Shown here piece by piece: positions 24,436 through 33,966 of a stretch of DNA of 64,000 bases (within the stretch, counting starts at the first letter, position 1; each line of letters begins with the position of its first letter). The notes under the pieces were generated by a model. It made no database searches and was not told the origin of the DNA. It worked only from the letters and a program-made list of their open reading frames with translations. This DNA is from Caldithrix abyssi DSM 13497 (lineage in GTDB: Bacteria; Calditrichota; Calditrichia; Calditrichales; Calditrichaceae), in assembly GCF_001886815.1 (NCBI RefSeq), contig NZ_CP018099.1, positions 620,001 through 684,000 on the forward strand, read 5' to 3'. Both the position numbers and the translations under genes were made by a program.

Positions 24436-25515
24436 TTAAATGTTCTTCTGCCTGCGGGAGCTCCGGGCGCCAAACAGTTTGAATTGAGGGATGAAGCTTC
24501 CAAAGCCCTGATTGCAGTTGCGGCACATGTCAATACTCTGGCGGTTGGTGTTGAGGCGATGCCGAAAGGACTGGAATTTTTCGTTTAGCCAGAGCCGGTC
24601 AAAATCCTGCGCCTGGTGAATATTGCCCATTTCGAATTCCCCGTTCTTGTCAAAACAACAGGGCACCAGGCCGCCATCCCAGTTAATCAAAGTGGAAAGC
24701 CAGGGCCGTGGACAGGATTTTTTATTGGCATTTTTGACGCGCAGTTGCTTTCCATCGAAATTATAGCGCCTGAATTTATCCTCCTGCGGCAGCCATTGTC
24801 GGGCTTCCTCCACCGAGTGGACTTCAATATTTTTAATCAGCAGGCGATCAACGCCCAGTTCTTTAGCCAGTTTGCGCACGGCCGGCAGTTCATGTTCGTT
24901 GTGTTTCATAACCAGAAACTGCAGGGCAATTAATGGATGTCGGACACCACGCTGCTTTTTAATTTCCATGAAGCGTCGTACGCCTTGCACCACTTTTTGC
25001 AGTTTGCCGTTAACCCGGTATCGTTCGTAGGTTTGCTGAGTGACGCCGTCCAGCGAAACGATCATGCTGTCCAGCCCGGAATCGATGGTGGCGTGGATGG
25101 TGTCTTCATCAAAGTAATGGCCGTTTGTGCTTGTGGTGCAGTAGATGTTTTTAGTTTTGGCCAGCCGCACAAAATCTAAAAAATGGCGGTTTAAATAAGG
25201 TTCGCCCTGATGATAAAGAAGCAGAAAAAAAATATCGTCGCCGAACAGCTCGATGATGCGCTGAAAGGTTTCCAGACTCATACGTCCCTGAACGCGCTTC
25301 ATATCGCCGGAGCCGGTGGTGCACAGGGGACAGTGCAGATTGCATAAGTTGGTGGGTTCAATGGTCAAAATGGCCGGTCGCCCCCAGACGAAGGTTTTTC
25401 CGCTTAATGCAGAAAGAAAAAATGAACTTCCGGTTAACAGAAGATTTTTTGCTCTTCTGAAATTCAAACTACCGATTAAGCGACCGAGCGCCAGCTCATT
25501 GGGCATTAACTGCAT
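24436..25515 (-). CDS. Radical SAM / SPASM-domain protein
   Basis: 359 residues from the ATG at 25515, which has AGGA at proper distance. The radical SAM cluster is Cys58, Cys62, Cys65 in TNLCNLHCPLC; the TIM-barrel follows (LLYHQGEPYLN, TTSTNGHYF, MIVSLDGVTQQTYERYR). The C-terminal part carries a SPASM-like set: SCPRPWLSTLINWDGGLVPCCFD and MCRNCNQGFG, ligands for auxiliary FeS clusters. Such proteins modify peptides, sugars or nucleotides by radical chemistry. No peptide substrate gene is adjacent, and the substrate cannot be named. It stands alone on the minus strand, followed by a repeat-filled spacer. Confidence 0.88.
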   Translation of the reverse strand: MQLMPNELALGRLIGSLNFRRAKNLLLTGSSFFLSALSGKTFVWGRPAILTIEPTNLCNLHCPLCTTGSGDMKRVQGRMSLETFQRIIELFGDDIFFLLLYHQGEPYLNRHFLDFVRLAKTKNIYCTTSTNGHYFDEDTIHATIDSGLDSMIVSLDGVTQQTYERYRVNGKLQKVVQGVRRFMEIKKQRGVRHPLIALQFLVMKHNEHELPAVRKLAKELGVDRLLIKNIEVHSVEEARQWLPQEDKFRRYNFDGKQLRVKNANKKSCPRPWLSTLINWDGGLVPCCFDKNGEFEMGNIHQAQDFDRLWLNEKFQSFRHRLNTNRQSIDMCRNCNQGFGSFIPQFKLFGARSSRRQKNI

Positions 25516-25610
25516 GAACATTCCTGCTTTTTTCCATCAATTTGCAAAATTGTCGGGCAAAGTACAACCGTTTTTCGAGGAATGGTAAAAAAATGTACAA
25601 AGGCGCCCGA

Positions 25611-25651
25611 TAAAAAAAGAGATCACAAAGAAAGGTATCTTCATGATCTCT
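25611..25651 (-). terminator. Terminator after the epimerase gene (minus strand)
   Basis: Read on the minus strand, AGAGATCA and TGATCTCT form an 8-bp stem around an 18-base loop, followed by seven T. It lies about 55 bp past the epimerase stop and would end the endopeptidase-epimerase transcript. Confidence 0.7.
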
Positions 25652-25706
25652 GCAAAGTCAAACGTTTTTTATTCTACGAAAATTTCAGGAAATTTCCGCA
25701 AAAAAT

Positions 25707-26852
25707 TTAAAACTTACCTTCCACGCCCAGGCCGGGTTTGTCGTTAAAGACAAATTTCCCTTTTTCCACCTTCACTCCGCTGAACGGATCGTTGCTGATC
25801 AGCAGATTGCCGTCCAGGTCGGCGTAATCGACGAAGGGGGCAAGGTGGGCGGCGGCAGAAATGGCCACGGAGCTTTCGATCATACAGCCTAACATGATCT
25901 TCATGCCCAGCGATTTAGCCATGCCGATCATGCGCAGGGCTTCCTGCAACCCGCCTGATTTCATCAATTTAATATTAATGCCATCGTAAGCCTTTGCCAG
26001 TTTGGGAATATCAGCCGCCGTTTTAACCGCTTCGTCGGCAATGATGGGCATATCCGCCCGCTCGCGCAGCCAGGCGGTTTCATCCAGCATTTCGGCCGGC
26101 ATGGGTTGCTCAATAAATTCCACGCCCTGATCTTTAAGCCATTTGATCTTTTCCAGGGCTTCTTCTTTTGATTTCCAGCCTTCGTTAGCGTCCACACGGA
26201 TCGGTTTGTCGGTTACGCTGCGCACCGCTTTGATGATTTCGCGGTCGCGGTCGGTGCCCACTTTAATCTTTAAGATGGGGTAGGCTTCGGCCTCGCGTAC
26301 CTTTTGCTTGATCACTTCAACGGTATCGATGCCGATGGAAAAGGATGTAACCGGCGCTTTTTCGGGATTTAATCCCCACAGTTTGTACAACGGCAGATTA
26401 AATGCCTTACCGATCCAGTCCATCAAAGCAATATCCAGCGCTGCTTTGGCGCAGCTTTGATCCAGAATGGTTTTCTCCAGCGCGTCTTTGATTTCAGCAA
26501 AGTGAAACAGGTTGTTTTGTTCAAATATTTTTTTCGCTTCATTGATTCGTTGGGTGGTTTTGACGTGATCTTCGCCGTAGCGAACATTGGGCGCCGCTTC
26601 GCCGTAGCCCACAATGCCGTCGCGTTCGATCCGAACAAACACGTTGTTTTTAAAATTACTGGAATTGCGCGAAATGGTCCAGGTGTGGGCCAGATTCAGT
26701 CTCTTGGTTTTGACCTCAATCATTATCTCTCCTGTGCCTGTAATTTTACGCTGGCTCTGCCTGTTACCGCAACCGGTAACCGAATTAAAAAGGGAAAAGC
26801 CCAGAATGGAAGAGCCTGATAATTGCAAAAAACGTTTTCGGCTTAAATTCAT
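25707..26852 (-). CDS. Exported dipeptide epimerase (L-Ala-D/L-Glu epimerase type)
   Basis: A 381-residue enolase-superfamily enzyme. Catalytic KxK at Lys195/Lys197 (LKIKVG), metal ligands Asp221 (RVDANEG), Glu248 (FIEQP), Asp273 (IADEAV) and the opposite-face Lys295 (INIKLMKSGG) are all present, as in YcjG/YkfB. Unusually it has an N-terminal export signal: SRKRFLQLSG, a hydrophobic segment and the lipobox VTGC (Cys28), so it should be a surface or periplasmic lipoprotein; the SRKRFLQ start is Tat-like. It lies 12 bp behind the NlpC/P60 gene, so the pair resembles the Ykf route for murein peptides. Confidence 0.87.
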   Translation of the reverse strand: MNLSRKRFLQLSGSSILGFSLFNSVTGCGNRQSQRKITGTGEIMIEVKTKRLNLAHTWTISRNSSNFKNNVFVRIERDGIVGYGEAAPNVRYGEDHVKTTQRINEAKKIFEQNNLFHFAEIKDALEKTILDQSCAKAALDIALMDWIGKAFNLPLYKLWGLNPEKAPVTSFSIGIDTVEVIKQKVREAEAYPILKIKVGTDRDREIIKAVRSVTDKPIRVDANEGWKSKEEALEKIKWLKDQGVEFIEQPMPAEMLDETAWLRERADMPIIADEAVKTAADIPKLAKAYDGINIKLMKSGGLQEALRMIGMAKSLGMKIMLGCMIESSVAISAAAHLAPFVDYADLDGNLLISNDPFSGVKVEKGKFVFNDKPGLGVEGKF

Positions 26853-26864
26853 GACCTGACCTTT

Positions 26865-27986
26865 CTATTTTAAGATTCGTTTAATCAGTTTCAGCGTTTT
26901 TTTACGATAGGCATTAAAATCATCATCCTGAGGGTTAAAGCTATTGATGCGCACTTCGCGATCTTGATGAATAAATTTGTAACCGCCCAGGCTAATGCCC
27001 ACGTGGGTAATCCGCTCGCTTTGACCAAAAAACAGTAGATCTCCGGGCATTACATTGGAAAAGTCTTCTGCAGGAACCACCTCCTCGCCCAATAGCGCCT
27101 GCTGGCGGGCGTCCCGCGGAAGTTGAATGCCGTGGTGTTTAAAAGCGGTTTGCGTAAAACCAGAGCAATCGGAACCTTTAGCCGAATTGCCGCCCCACAG
27201 GTAGGGAATGCCCATCAACTGAAAGGCTGTGTTTAAGAGCGCACCGGAGCTGACCTGCGAAGGATCGCGCTTTTCCACCAGCGGCCCGACGTGTTTTTTT
27301 AAGATGTATCCGCGGCGTTGATCCGGCGTCTCCACTAAAATCCATTTTCCTCTGCGGTTCAGTTCCTTCAGGGTACAATTCATAACCACATCGACAACGG
27401 GAACCGACGCATCCGAAGGTTCGGAATAAATGCGGTCAACCGGCCAGTAAACCATGATGCGACGGGCTTTTTGCCAGTTTTCCACGCCTTCTTGATCGGT
27501 GCGAACAAAAGAATATTTGGTCATCCAGCCCAGATACCCATAATGAGTTTGCACCAGGTACCAGCTTTTGTAGCGTTTTAACAGGCGGAGGACGTTGCCC
27601 ATGATGCTCTGATCAACCAGTTCGGAGGTATGCGCAGGATCGCGACGCAAATTGGCAACGCTGACCCTCACAATGGCCCAGCTGCTGTCGCCCAGATCTG
27701 GATGGGGCAGAATCAAAGACTGATCATGAACGTTTTGTTGCAGCAAAGAGTCCAGCTTTTGCAAAAGAGCCGTACGCGCCTGCGGCACGGTGGTCTCGCC
27801 TGTCAGAACCCATTGGCCATTTTCTTTTTGCAGATGAAAATCAAAAACGGCCAGGCTTTTGTCCGGCGCAAATTGCTGCCGCACCTGTTGTTTGATTCTA
27901 TCAAAATCACGAAGCGCCTGGCGATCTGAATTGCAGGAAATGATCAGAGCAGTGAAAAGAATAAAAAAAAGGATGCGCCTGTTCAT
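26865..27986 (-). CDS. NlpC/P60 endopeptidase lipoprotein with SH3-like domains (YkfC type)
   Basis: 373 residues from ATG 27986 (GGAG upstream). Signal peptide with lipobox IISC (Cys18). SH3-like regions at about 105-165 and 175-235, then the NlpC/P60 domain (about 245-373) with Cys274 (GSDCSGFTQ), His328 (ITHVGISLG) and His340 (KFIHQD). This order is that of YkfC-like gamma-D-glutamyl-L-diamino acid endopeptidases, which release L-Ala-D-Glu from murein stem peptides. The product is the substrate of the epimerase encoded 12 bp downstream; both carry lipoprotein signals, so both probably act outside the cytoplasmic membrane. Confidence 0.88.
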   Translation of the reverse strand: MNRRILFFILFTALIISCNSDRQALRDFDRIKQQVRQQFAPDKSLAVFDFHLQKENGQWVLTGETTVPQARTALLQKLDSLLQQNVHDQSLILPHPDLGDSSWAIVRVSVANLRRDPAHTSELVDQSIMGNVLRLLKRYKSWYLVQTHYGYLGWMTKYSFVRTDQEGVENWQKARRIMVYWPVDRIYSEPSDASVPVVDVVMNCTLKELNRRGKWILVETPDQRRGYILKKHVGPLVEKRDPSQVSSGALLNTAFQLMGIPYLWGGNSAKGSDCSGFTQTAFKHHGIQLPRDARQQALLGEEVVPAEDFSNVMPGDLLFFGQSERITHVGISLGGYKFIHQDREVRINSFNPQDDDFNAYRKKTLKLIKRILK

Positions 27987-28090
27987 AAGCAATTCTCCGG
28001 TCTTGGTTAATTATTTGAGTTAATTTAATGTCCGAACAAACTATATGCAATTGAATCTTGTTGATGCTAAGGAAAGATGGAATAAAATCA

Positions 28091-30481
28091 TCAATTCAGC
28101 CCATTCCTCCAGTTTATCAACCGAATTTTCTGCCCGTCGCTTTCAAATACGATTGCGCCCAGGCGGTCGGTGCGCAAGGCCGGAATGTGTGTGGATTTTA
28201 GACGACTTAAAACAACCGGCGAAGGATGTTTGAATTTGTTTTTTTTCCCCACTGAAATTACAGAAAACTCCGGCAAAACCAGAGACAAAAAAGGTTCGGT
28301 GGTGGAAGTAACGCTGCCGTGGTGGCCGGCTTTTAAAACCGAACTTTTTAAAAAATCGTGGTAAGCGCCCAGCGTCTGCTCAACTTCCTTTTGCGCGTCC
28401 CCCGTAAACAGAAACGATGTTTCGCCGTAGCAGAGTTTGACCACCAGGCTGCTGTTGTTCACTTCGCTGCCGTTGCGCTTTTGGGCCAGGGTAAAATCTC
28501 CGTAAGGATGTAAAATGTAGCATCTTACGTTTTCAGCCGGGAACAGGCGATCGCCGCGCCGCACCTGCTTAACAGGAATGCCTTTTTGTTTGGCCAGCGC
28601 CAGAAACTGCAAATAGCTTTTAGTGCGATCGGCGTAAGGGCTGACGACCACCGTGTCAACCGTAAAGTTTTGTAAAACCGTCATCAGGCCGCCAAAATGA
28701 TCGGTGTGGGCATGCGTGGCGATGGCGTACTTTAAACGTCTGACGGCAAAATAGCGAAGGAGAGGAGCAACATAACGTTCGCCGGCATTCAGCCAGGGGC
28801 GTTTTTCTCCGCCGTCGATCAACATGGCCGCGCCGTGTGGTAGCTGAATTAAGCTGGCGTCTCCCTGTCCTACGTTGATAAAGGTAACGCGCAAATGTTT
28901 TTCGGTTTTAAATGCGGTAAAAAGAACCAGCAGGCTCACAAAAAGCAAAACTTTAAGGCGCGCCGACCTGCTGTGCGCCTGATAGAGGTAGAATACAATA
29001 AGCGCAGTTAGCAAAACAATGATCAGCGAAGGATGACCGGTGTGAATTTGCACAAAAGGCCATGCCGCCAGAAAAGCGATACTCTTTTTTACAAAACCAA
29101 AAATGAAATGAATGAGCAGGCCAAGTCCCTGCACAATAGGAACTCCAGTAAGGCCAAGCAAAACCAGCATTAGCGACAGGGTTACAATGGTTCCCATTGC
29201 CGGAATAATAAACAGGTTAATCAAAACGGCGCCGGTCTGAATGGTTCCGTAATACCACCAGGTTAAAGGCGTGGTGGCTAAAACCGCAGCTAACGATACC
29301 ATGGCCGGCTGAAGAATCCAGCGATTTAGCTTTTTGGCAACAGAACGTTCGGGATTAAATGGAACCATTCTTTTTAAATGGGGATAGCCAAACAAAATAC
29401 CGCCTACCGCGGCAAACGAAAATTGAAATCCCGGCTGGAAGAGTTGATCGGGGTCGAACAGTAAAATAATCAATGCGGCCAGGCCAAGAATATTTAAACT
29501 GGAAGGCCGGCGCTGCAATTCGTTTAAGGTAAAGTACAAAACGGCCATCAGCGAGGCGCGTACCACCGGCGCTTTAAAATTAACCAGCGCCACAAACAGC
29601 GCTAAAAAGAAAAAGGCCAGCGTGTATTTCTGCCGGTAACTAACAGGCAACATGCCAAAAAGCAAGATAAATAATAGCAACACAAAGCCCACATGCAGGC
29701 CGGAAATAGCCAGCACATGAACCACGCCTGTCTTCTGAAATTGCTGATAAAGCTCGCGGTCCAGGTTCTGGCGTTCGCCCAGAATCAGGGCCTGTGCCAG
29801 ATGCGAAGTCGGCTGCGGAATATTGGCTTGAATTACATGTCGGATACGATTTTGCAGAGGAATCAACACAAATCGTTGAAAAACACTGCCTTTGTGGCCG
29901 GGCAAAATTTGTATTTGTTCGGAAGTAATGTGACACTGAAAAAAAATGCCTTTAAAATTGAGATATCGGCGAAAATTAAATTCGCCCGGATTACCAGGCA
30001 GCGGGGGCAGGGAAAGCGAACTGTTGATGAAAATCCGTTGTCCGTACTTCAGGCGAAAATTTCCTTCTTTCTGCCACAATAAAATCTTGCCGGTAGCCGC
30101 TTTTTCCAGCGAGTCGATGCGGATGGTTTCGCACTGCAGCACATAGCGGTTTTGGCCGTTTTTCTTGTATTCGGCGGAAGAAATCCAGCCGCTAAAGCCT
30201 GAAGCTTTTGACCATGGTTGAAAGATCAGATGATCTCTGGCGAAACAAGAAAAATGATTGAAGCCCAGCACAAGGCCAGCCCAGAAGAAAACCAGCAGGG
30301 CAAGCCCGTAAAATATTTTGAGGCGAAAACGGTAGGCGGCAAAAAGAGCGGCCAGCAAAACAAAGAAGACGAAAAGGATCAAACGTTCGTTTAAGAATCG
30401 CAAAAAATGAAAGGCGGCGGCTAAGCCCGACGCAAAACAAACCGCGGTAATTAGCGCATGGTGGCGATTAATAAAAGCCAT
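28091..30481 (-). CDS. comEC: ComEC/Rec2-family DNA uptake channel protein
   Basis: A 796-residue polytopic protein. The N-terminus has two or three membrane helices and an OB-like DUF4131 region (about 60-190), the central competence domain (about 210-480; LAISGLHVGFVLLL, SLMAVLYFTLNELQRRPSSLN, DPDQLFQPGFQFSF), and the C-terminal metallo-beta-lactamase fold (about 525-780) with IATHAHTDHFGG and KAGHHGS. ComEC carries single-stranded DNA across the inner membrane during natural transformation. The start ATG lacks a clear ribosome site; 21 bp separate it from the upstream MBL gene. No other com gene is in the window. Confidence 0.92.
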   Translation of the reverse strand: MAFINRHHALITAVCFASGLAAAFHFLRFLNERLILFVFFVLLAALFAAYRFRLKIFYGLALLVFFWAGLVLGFNHFSCFARDHLIFQPWSKASGFSGWISSAEYKKNGQNRYVLQCETIRIDSLEKAATGKILLWQKEGNFRLKYGQRIFINSSLSLPPLPGNPGEFNFRRYLNFKGIFFQCHITSEQIQILPGHKGSVFQRFVLIPLQNRIRHVIQANIPQPTSHLAQALILGERQNLDRELYQQFQKTGVVHVLAISGLHVGFVLLLFILLFGMLPVSYRQKYTLAFFFLALFVALVNFKAPVVRASLMAVLYFTLNELQRRPSSLNILGLAALIILLFDPDQLFQPGFQFSFAAVGGILFGYPHLKRMVPFNPERSVAKKLNRWILQPAMVSLAAVLATTPLTWWYYGTIQTGAVLINLFIIPAMGTIVTLSLMLVLLGLTGVPIVQGLGLLIHFIFGFVKKSIAFLAAWPFVQIHTGHPSLIIVLLTALIVFYLYQAHSRSARLKVLLFVSLLVLFTAFKTEKHLRVTFINVGQGDASLIQLPHGAAMLIDGGEKRPWLNAGERYVAPLLRYFAVRRLKYAIATHAHTDHFGGLMTVLQNFTVDTVVVSPYADRTKSYLQFLALAKQKGIPVKQVRRGDRLFPAENVRCYILHPYGDFTLAQKRNGSEVNNSSLVVKLCYGETSFLFTGDAQKEVEQTLGAYHDFLKSSVLKAGHHGSVTSTTEPFLSLVLPEFSVISVGKKNKFKHPSPVVLSRLKSTHIPALRTDRLGAIVFESDGQKIRLINWRNGLN

Positions 30482-30502
30482 CTTGCTGAAATGTTTATCA
30501 TC

Positions 30503-31243
30503 CTACAAATAAAGAGTCAAAAAATCATTGGCAATAATGACCTCTCCGTCAAAATGCCGTTGAATCCGTTGTTTGAGATCCGGCGTATCGTTTTGGGGGT
30601 AGATGTGCGTCGCCAGAACGCGCTGTAACTTTGCCAGATTCGAAAAGCGCGCCACATCCGAAGGCGTTAAATGGCCGTCAATTTTCAGATGGTCAGGAAG
30701 CGAGCATTCGATGATCGCCAGATCAACATCGCGGGCCAGTGGGACCAGTTCTTCCTGAAAGCCGGTATCGCTACTATAAAAGAGGGTGGCGCCGTTGGCG
30801 ATTCGGAAAGACATGCTGTTATCCGTATGCCCGTTTAAGGCCGCAATGATCTGCCAGGAGCCCAGTTGAACCGGTTGATGATCAAAAGCGATCAAACGGG
30901 GCCTGGCATTGTGCAGCCAGGCGCCCTGCCACTGCGCCTGGGCCGAAAACCATGCTTCCAGGCCTGTGGGGCCAAAAATGGTCAAATCTTGATTGGCATT
31001 TTCCTGCAGCAGAAAACGGTTCATCAAAAAGGCCATTAAATCTGAACAATGATCCAGATGAAAATGACTGATGGCAATGTATTTGATGTGCAGAAGATCG
31101 ATTTCCATACATTTTAACTGGCGAATGATTCCGGGGCCCATATCAACCAGTAGATAATCATCGTTATGCTCCAGCAGATATCCCGCAGGCGTTCGTTTGG
31201 GAGGCGAAGTCATGGTGCCTGAACCTAAAACGGTTAATTTCAT
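30503..31243 (-). CDS. Metallo-beta-lactamase-fold hydrolase, RNase Z-like
   Basis: A 246-residue protein starting MKLTVLGSGTMTSPPKRTPAG, the usual beginning of RNase Z/AtsA-type hydrolases. Zinc ligands His60, His62, Asp64, His65 (SHFHLDH), with further ligands in LNGHTDNSMS, YSSDTGF and LATHIYP. It lacks the long exosite arm of true tRNase Z, so a phosphodiesterase or arylsulfatase-like role is equally possible. It is 21 bp upstream of comEC on the same strand and divergent from the TPR gene. Confidence 0.85.
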   Translation of the reverse strand: MKLTVLGSGTMTSPPKRTPAGYLLEHNDDYLLVDMGPGIIRQLKCMEIDLLHIKYIAISHFHLDHCSDLMAFLMNRFLLQENANQDLTIFGPTGLEAWFSAQAQWQGAWLHNARPRLIAFDHQPVQLGSWQIIAALNGHTDNSMSFRIANGATLFYSSDTGFQEELVPLARDVDLAIIECSLPDHLKIDGHLTPSDVARFSNLAKLQRVLATHIYPQNDTPDLKQRIQRHFDGEVIIANDFLTLYL

Positions 31244-31315
31244 ACATACCCTTTATATTTAGTTTATTTTTTATTATTTTAAAAACAGTGTGGGTAATTT
31301 TAATGGAAAGGGTCC

Positions 31316-32326
31316 ATGATGCGTTCCTTTAATCTTTTTATCGGTTTAATCATTGCGCTCAGTCTGATTGTTTCCCGCTGTGGTAAAAATCCGGAAGCCG
31401 AAGGCGATAATGCGTACGCTCAGGGAAAATACAATCAGGCTTTGACCTACTATTTGAAAGTTAAAAAAGAACAGCCGGATAATGCAAAAATTAATGAAAA
31501 ACTGGCGCTGACCTATATGCAGCGCGGGCTGACTCTGTACAAGTTAAGAAAGAATCTCGACGCCTTTCAGTTGAATTACGAAAAGAGTCAGGAGTTTTTG
31601 CCCTCGGATACGCTGAGCGAGCATTTTAAAAAGGAATATAGTAAGTTACTGTACGAACTGGCGCTTGCCTACCACAACGCGTCGCCCAAAAACGATATTC
31701 AAAAAGAAAAATATTTCACCTTAACGTTAGATTACCTCCAAAAGGCGCTGGAATATGATTCGACCAACACGCAGGCCGATGCTAAATTGTCCGAAATTCG
31801 CACCGTTAATTTCCAGAAGTATTTTGATAAAGGTAAAAATTTCTATTTACAGGCCAGAAAAGATCGTCGCAACGCCAACCTTTATCTGAACGCCGAAGTC
31901 TATTTGCTGCAGGCGGTTCGCCTGAATCCCAATAGCGAAGAAGCGAAAAATCTGTTGAAAAAGGTCAGGCAAAAAACCATTGCCATCCTCGACATTAGTA
32001 ACGACCTGCCCCTGGCTCTGGCCATTGGCGGTCAGAAATACATGGACGGCAATCTGGCTCTTTCCATCACGGTTTTCAATAATACGGTAGATCCTTATTC
32101 CATCTCACCGGAACGTTTCACCCTGTTCGATAAGCAGGGAAATGCGCACCAATTTGTGGCCGAAAAAACAGCCGAGTTTTCCAAAGGCCTAACCGGGCCA
32201 GCGACTATCGATCCCAAAAAGGAAATAGCTTTTGTGCTTGTTTTTCCGGTGAATAAAAAAACGGCTCTGGATCGCCTGATTTACGAAACCGAAGATGGGA
32301 GCGTTGTTTACAAATATTTTCCATGA
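31316..32326 (+). CDS. Exported TPR protein, lipoprotein-like
   Basis: A 336-residue protein. A signal peptide with SLIVSRCGKN resembles a lipobox, although the -1 Arg is atypical. Residues 30-220 form several TPR-like helical repeats (GDNAYAQGKYNQALTYYLKVKKEQPDN and later YLQKALEYDSTNTQAD, LLQAVRLNPNSEEA). The C-terminal 110 residues look like an immunoglobulin-type beta domain of DUF4352 style (LALSITVFNNT, ERFTLFDKQGN). It is likely a periplasmic or surface protein scaffold; partners are not evident. A GC hairpin (CCCCTG/CAGGGG) follows at about 32357-32375, between the convergent genes. Confidence 0.75.
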   Translation: MMRSFNLFIGLIIALSLIVSRCGKNPEAEGDNAYAQGKYNQALTYYLKVKKEQPDNAKINEKLALTYMQRGLTLYKLRKNLDAFQLNYEKSQEFLPSDTLSEHFKKEYSKLLYELALAYHNASPKNDIQKEKYFTLTLDYLQKALEYDSTNTQADAKLSEIRTVNFQKYFDKGKNFYLQARKDRRNANLYLNAEVYLLQAVRLNPNSEEAKNLLKKVRQKTIAILDISNDLPLALAIGGQKYMDGNLALSITVFNNTVDPYSISPERFTLFDKQGNAHQFVAEKTAEFSKGLTGPATIDPKKEIAFVLVFPVNKKTALDRLIYETEDGSVVYKYFP

Positions 32327-32456
32327 TTTAGATTGTCTGTACTTCCTTTAATCGAATCCCCTGTTTTAGCAGGGGGCATGGCTTTGGCGCGGTTTTTTTT
32401 AACGCCACAGACAGGGCTTTTGTTTTTTATTCTCTCAAAGTCAGAAGCAAAACGCG

Positions 32457-33731
32457 TTATAAGGTATGTAACCATTTTTCCATGCGCTTAAAAGCCGGGC
32501 GGTTTTCGTTAAAATCTTTCATGCTGTCATATCCGAAATCCTGCTTGCTGTAGCGCAAAATCTCCTGAAAGATCTCCTCACGTAAAAACGGATAGGGGCA
32601 CTCTTTAAGTAGTTTGATTAATCGTCTCAAACCCTGGCGGCGATCGATCTCGGTAATGCTTTTGGCGATTTCAAAACGATCGGCCAGATTGCGGGTCGCC
32701 GTAAAAACGCGCAGCAAACTGTCCAGCGATGCCTGAGCGGCGGAATGATCCGCCGGATCGGTGTGTGGAGAAGATAAGGTTGCGGCGCTTTGACGCTCTG
32801 CGTGGCCTTCGTGGTTGTGGAAAAATTGTCCCATGAAGCGAAACAGCAAAACGACCAGAATCGTCGCCACGATCCCCAGGCCAATTCTGGCCATGGCCTT
32901 TCCCCTGTCAGGTGTTTTAATAACGTACAAAATCAGAGCCACCAAAAATAACATGAGGCCGTAAAGAGTTACAATGGTGGGGCCGCTTGGCAGGTCTGCA
33001 ATGTACGAAAAGTAGAGTCCAAGCACGCTGACCAGCAACCCCATGCTCCAGCCGATGAGCAGTTGCTTCCAGAGCACGTCGGTAATCATGATGGAAGTAA
33101 TGGCCGGCACAACCAGAAAGACAAACACCAGCAGTACGCCGGCCGTTCCCACGGAATGCGTGATGACCACGCCAAACGAGACGTAAAAAAGAAAATCCCA
33201 CAACCGCACATTTAGCCCGCTTTCGTAAGCTTTTTCAGGATCGTTGGAGATGAGCAGGAACTTTTCGCGGAAAATAAAATGAAAGACGCCCACCGCCAGA
33301 TAGACCAGCGCGGCCTGGAAAATGGTTTTCCATTTGACCCACAAAATACTGCCGGTCAACAGCTCTTTGATGTGTTCGGCGCCATGGGGCGCTTTATCGA
33401 TTACCAGAATGGCAATGGCCGCGGCCAGGGCATAAACCAGGCCGATGATCGCTTCCTGCGGAATTTTTTCGTGCCGAAAGCGCGAAAGCGAAAAGATGGC
33501 CGCGCCAATAATGGCAAAGCCCAGCGAAAACCAGTAAGCGCCGCTGGTGCCGGGCATGATGCCGAACAAAAAGCCCACGGTGGTGCCCAGGGCTGCCACC
33601 TGGGCCAGCGCCAGATCGACAAAAATCACCTTGCGTTTGATAACATGAATCCCCAGATAGGAATGAATGCCGACCAGAATCAAACACTCAAAAAAGGCCG
33701 GCGCCATTATATCCCAGATGCTCAAATGCAT
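32457..33731 (-). CDS. Metal ABC transporter permease (ZnuB/MntB family) with long C-terminal extension
   Basis: 424 residues from ATG 33731, set by AAAGGAACGAAA just upstream. The ABC-3 permease domain (about 1-290) has eight or nine helices with FVDLALAQVAALGTTVGFL, SIMITDVLWKQLLIGW and related motifs for Zn/Mn importers. The last ~130 residues are extra: a His-rich linker (FHNHEGHAERQ, SSPHTDPADHS) and a soluble helical domain to the end. The tail may bind metal or regulate transport. It follows the binding-protein gene in the same direction, but no ATPase gene is present in the cluster. Confidence 0.87.
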   Translation of the reverse strand: MHLSIWDIMAPAFFECLILVGIHSYLGIHVIKRKVIFVDLALAQVAALGTTVGFLFGIMPGTSGAYWFSLGFAIIGAAIFSLSRFRHEKIPQEAIIGLVYALAAAIAILVIDKAPHGAEHIKELLTGSILWVKWKTIFQAALVYLAVGVFHFIFREKFLLISNDPEKAYESGLNVRLWDFLFYVSFGVVITHSVGTAGVLLVFVFLVVPAITSIMITDVLWKQLLIGWSMGLLVSVLGLYFSYIADLPSGPTIVTLYGLMLFLVALILYVIKTPDRGKAMARIGLGIVATILVVLLFRFMGQFFHNHEGHAERQSAATLSSPHTDPADHSAAQASLDSLLRVFTATRNLADRFEIAKSITEIDRRQGLRRLIKLLKECPYPFLREEIFQEILRYSKQDFGYDSMKDFNENRPAFKRMEKWLHTL

Positions 33732-33966
33732 TTTTCGTTCCTTTGTTTTTGGGCGAAAATTCTTTTTTATGTTTTGGCTGCCCCGCGTATGTAATGGACA
33801 GGGCAAATAGATAAAATCCTCGTACCTTTCCTTCGTGCAAAAGTACGAGGCGAGTTGTGTAAAAAACTTTTTAAAAACAGGCGGCTGGTAGAAAGCTTTC
33901 CATGGCGGGTTAATGACAGCACGCTTGAAGCTTGATTTTCAAGCAAGCGCCCCCGCCGCTGGCGTT

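Noticed and set aside
32327-32456. Strong terminator between the TPR gene and the permease gene
   Set aside because: CCCCTG/CAGGGG forms a small hairpin but the following sequence is not a T run; mentioned only in the TPR entry.
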